From Burkholderiaceae bacterium 16 (GTDB taxonomy: Bacteria > Pseudomonadota > Gammaproteobacteria > Burkholderiales > Burkholderiaceae): a DNA stretch of 64,000 bases. Of the stretch, positions 63,701 to 64,000 are shown in pieces. The stretch's first letter is position 1. Every line of letters begins with the position of its first letter. The translations under genes were made by a program, and so were the position numbers. The stretch spans positions 1-64,000 of the forward strand of contig JYOD01000015.1 in the NCBI GenBank assembly GCA_000955785.1, given 5' to 3'. The notes beneath the pieces are model-generated. The model had not been told where the DNA came from, did no database searches, and saw nothing but the letters and a program-made list of their open reading frames with translations.

Positions 63701-64000
63701 TAGGCTGTCTCCCTTGCCTGCAGTGAAACCCGGGTGGAGCATCCGCCGTAAGGCGGAGGCCGCGGACCAGGCCGCGCGCTGTGTTTTGAATTTGCGCGCG
63801 AATCGGAGGACGCCGGCGCAGCGGGTCGCTGTGCAGGTTTCCGCCGCAGATCGTCATCGACAGCAAGTGCGCGCACGTCGGGCGCGCCTCAATGGCTTAC
63901 CAAGCACGGTAGGCTTGCGTGCTTTCATCCGGCTTTCAGCGGAGGGCGCTGCGGGTATGTCCCGATGCATTCCGATGCGCAGCGAGTGGCGCTTGCGGTT
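63701..64000. other. Upstream region of the tctA-type gene
   Basis: 300 bp to the window edge with no supportable coding frame on either strand. An aagcacg/cgtgctt inverted pair lies near 63902-63924. It presumably contains the tctA promoter. Confidence 0.45.

Overview
The window is GC-rich (mid-60s %) bacterial DNA, densely coding, with the gene content of a beta-proteobacterium of the Burkholderiales. Two abundant Bug/TctC-type receptors, a frcRACB-zwf-pgi-fructokinase block, and an exbB-exbD-lpxK-trm112-kdsB-adk string next to xseA and sodB all point to Cupriavidus/Ralstonia. No species is claimed. There is no phage, insertion sequence, CRISPR array, rRNA or tRNA that I can support.

Layout. 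(1) 1-813: no gene; a 755-bp mosaic palindrome built from ~92-bp units, then two perfect hairpins. (2) 907-2861: ybaK, xerD and ogt on the minus strand. (3) 3099-12382: a fructose module. It has a ROK repressor, an ABC sugar importer (frcA, frcC, frcB), glucose-6-phosphate dehydrogenase, glucose-6-phosphate isomerase and a PfkB fructokinase, enough to import fructose, phosphorylate it and feed it towards the Entner-Doudoroff route. edd and eda are not in the window. (4) 12440-16827: an IclR regulator behind a four-half-site operator, then pepE, a DUF1177 gene, an aroM-like gene and a Bug receptor, probably an uncharacterised uptake and processing operon. A second Bug receptor follows on the other strand. 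(5) 18033-26829: a chalcone-isomerase-fold protein, AEC transporter, queG, tsaE, amiC, a BASS-family transporter with a divergent LysR, a methyltransferase and an XRE regulator. (6) 26853-38199: a porin diverging from a tightly coupled operon (Tat-exported substrate-binding protein, ABC ATPase, permease, FAD oxidoreductase, class III CoA transferase, enoyl-CoA hydratase, 7Fe-type ferredoxin), then a LysR regulator, an aldehyde dehydrogenase and a convergent short-chain dehydrogenase behind a LiuR-like operator. This looks like a complete import and CoA-dependent catabolic system for an unidentified organic acid. (7) 38386-45918: housekeeping envelope and nucleotide genes. The 1-kb gap between exbB and xseA holds a four-copy iteron-like array with consensus DnaA boxes. 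(8) 46068-53056: LysR, two exported alpha/beta hydrolases around a glutathione transferase, and a three-domain LigD. (9) 53375-62089: an island of small proteins, several apparently related, with a lipid A acyltransferase, cspA, a trypsin-like peptidase and a second IF-1. (10) 62198-63700: a TctA-type permease without an adjacent tctB.

The best candidates for undescribed biology are the exbB-xseA iteron array, the 5' palindromic module, the transporter/FAD/CoA operon, the pepE-DUF1177-aroM operon and the small-protein island.
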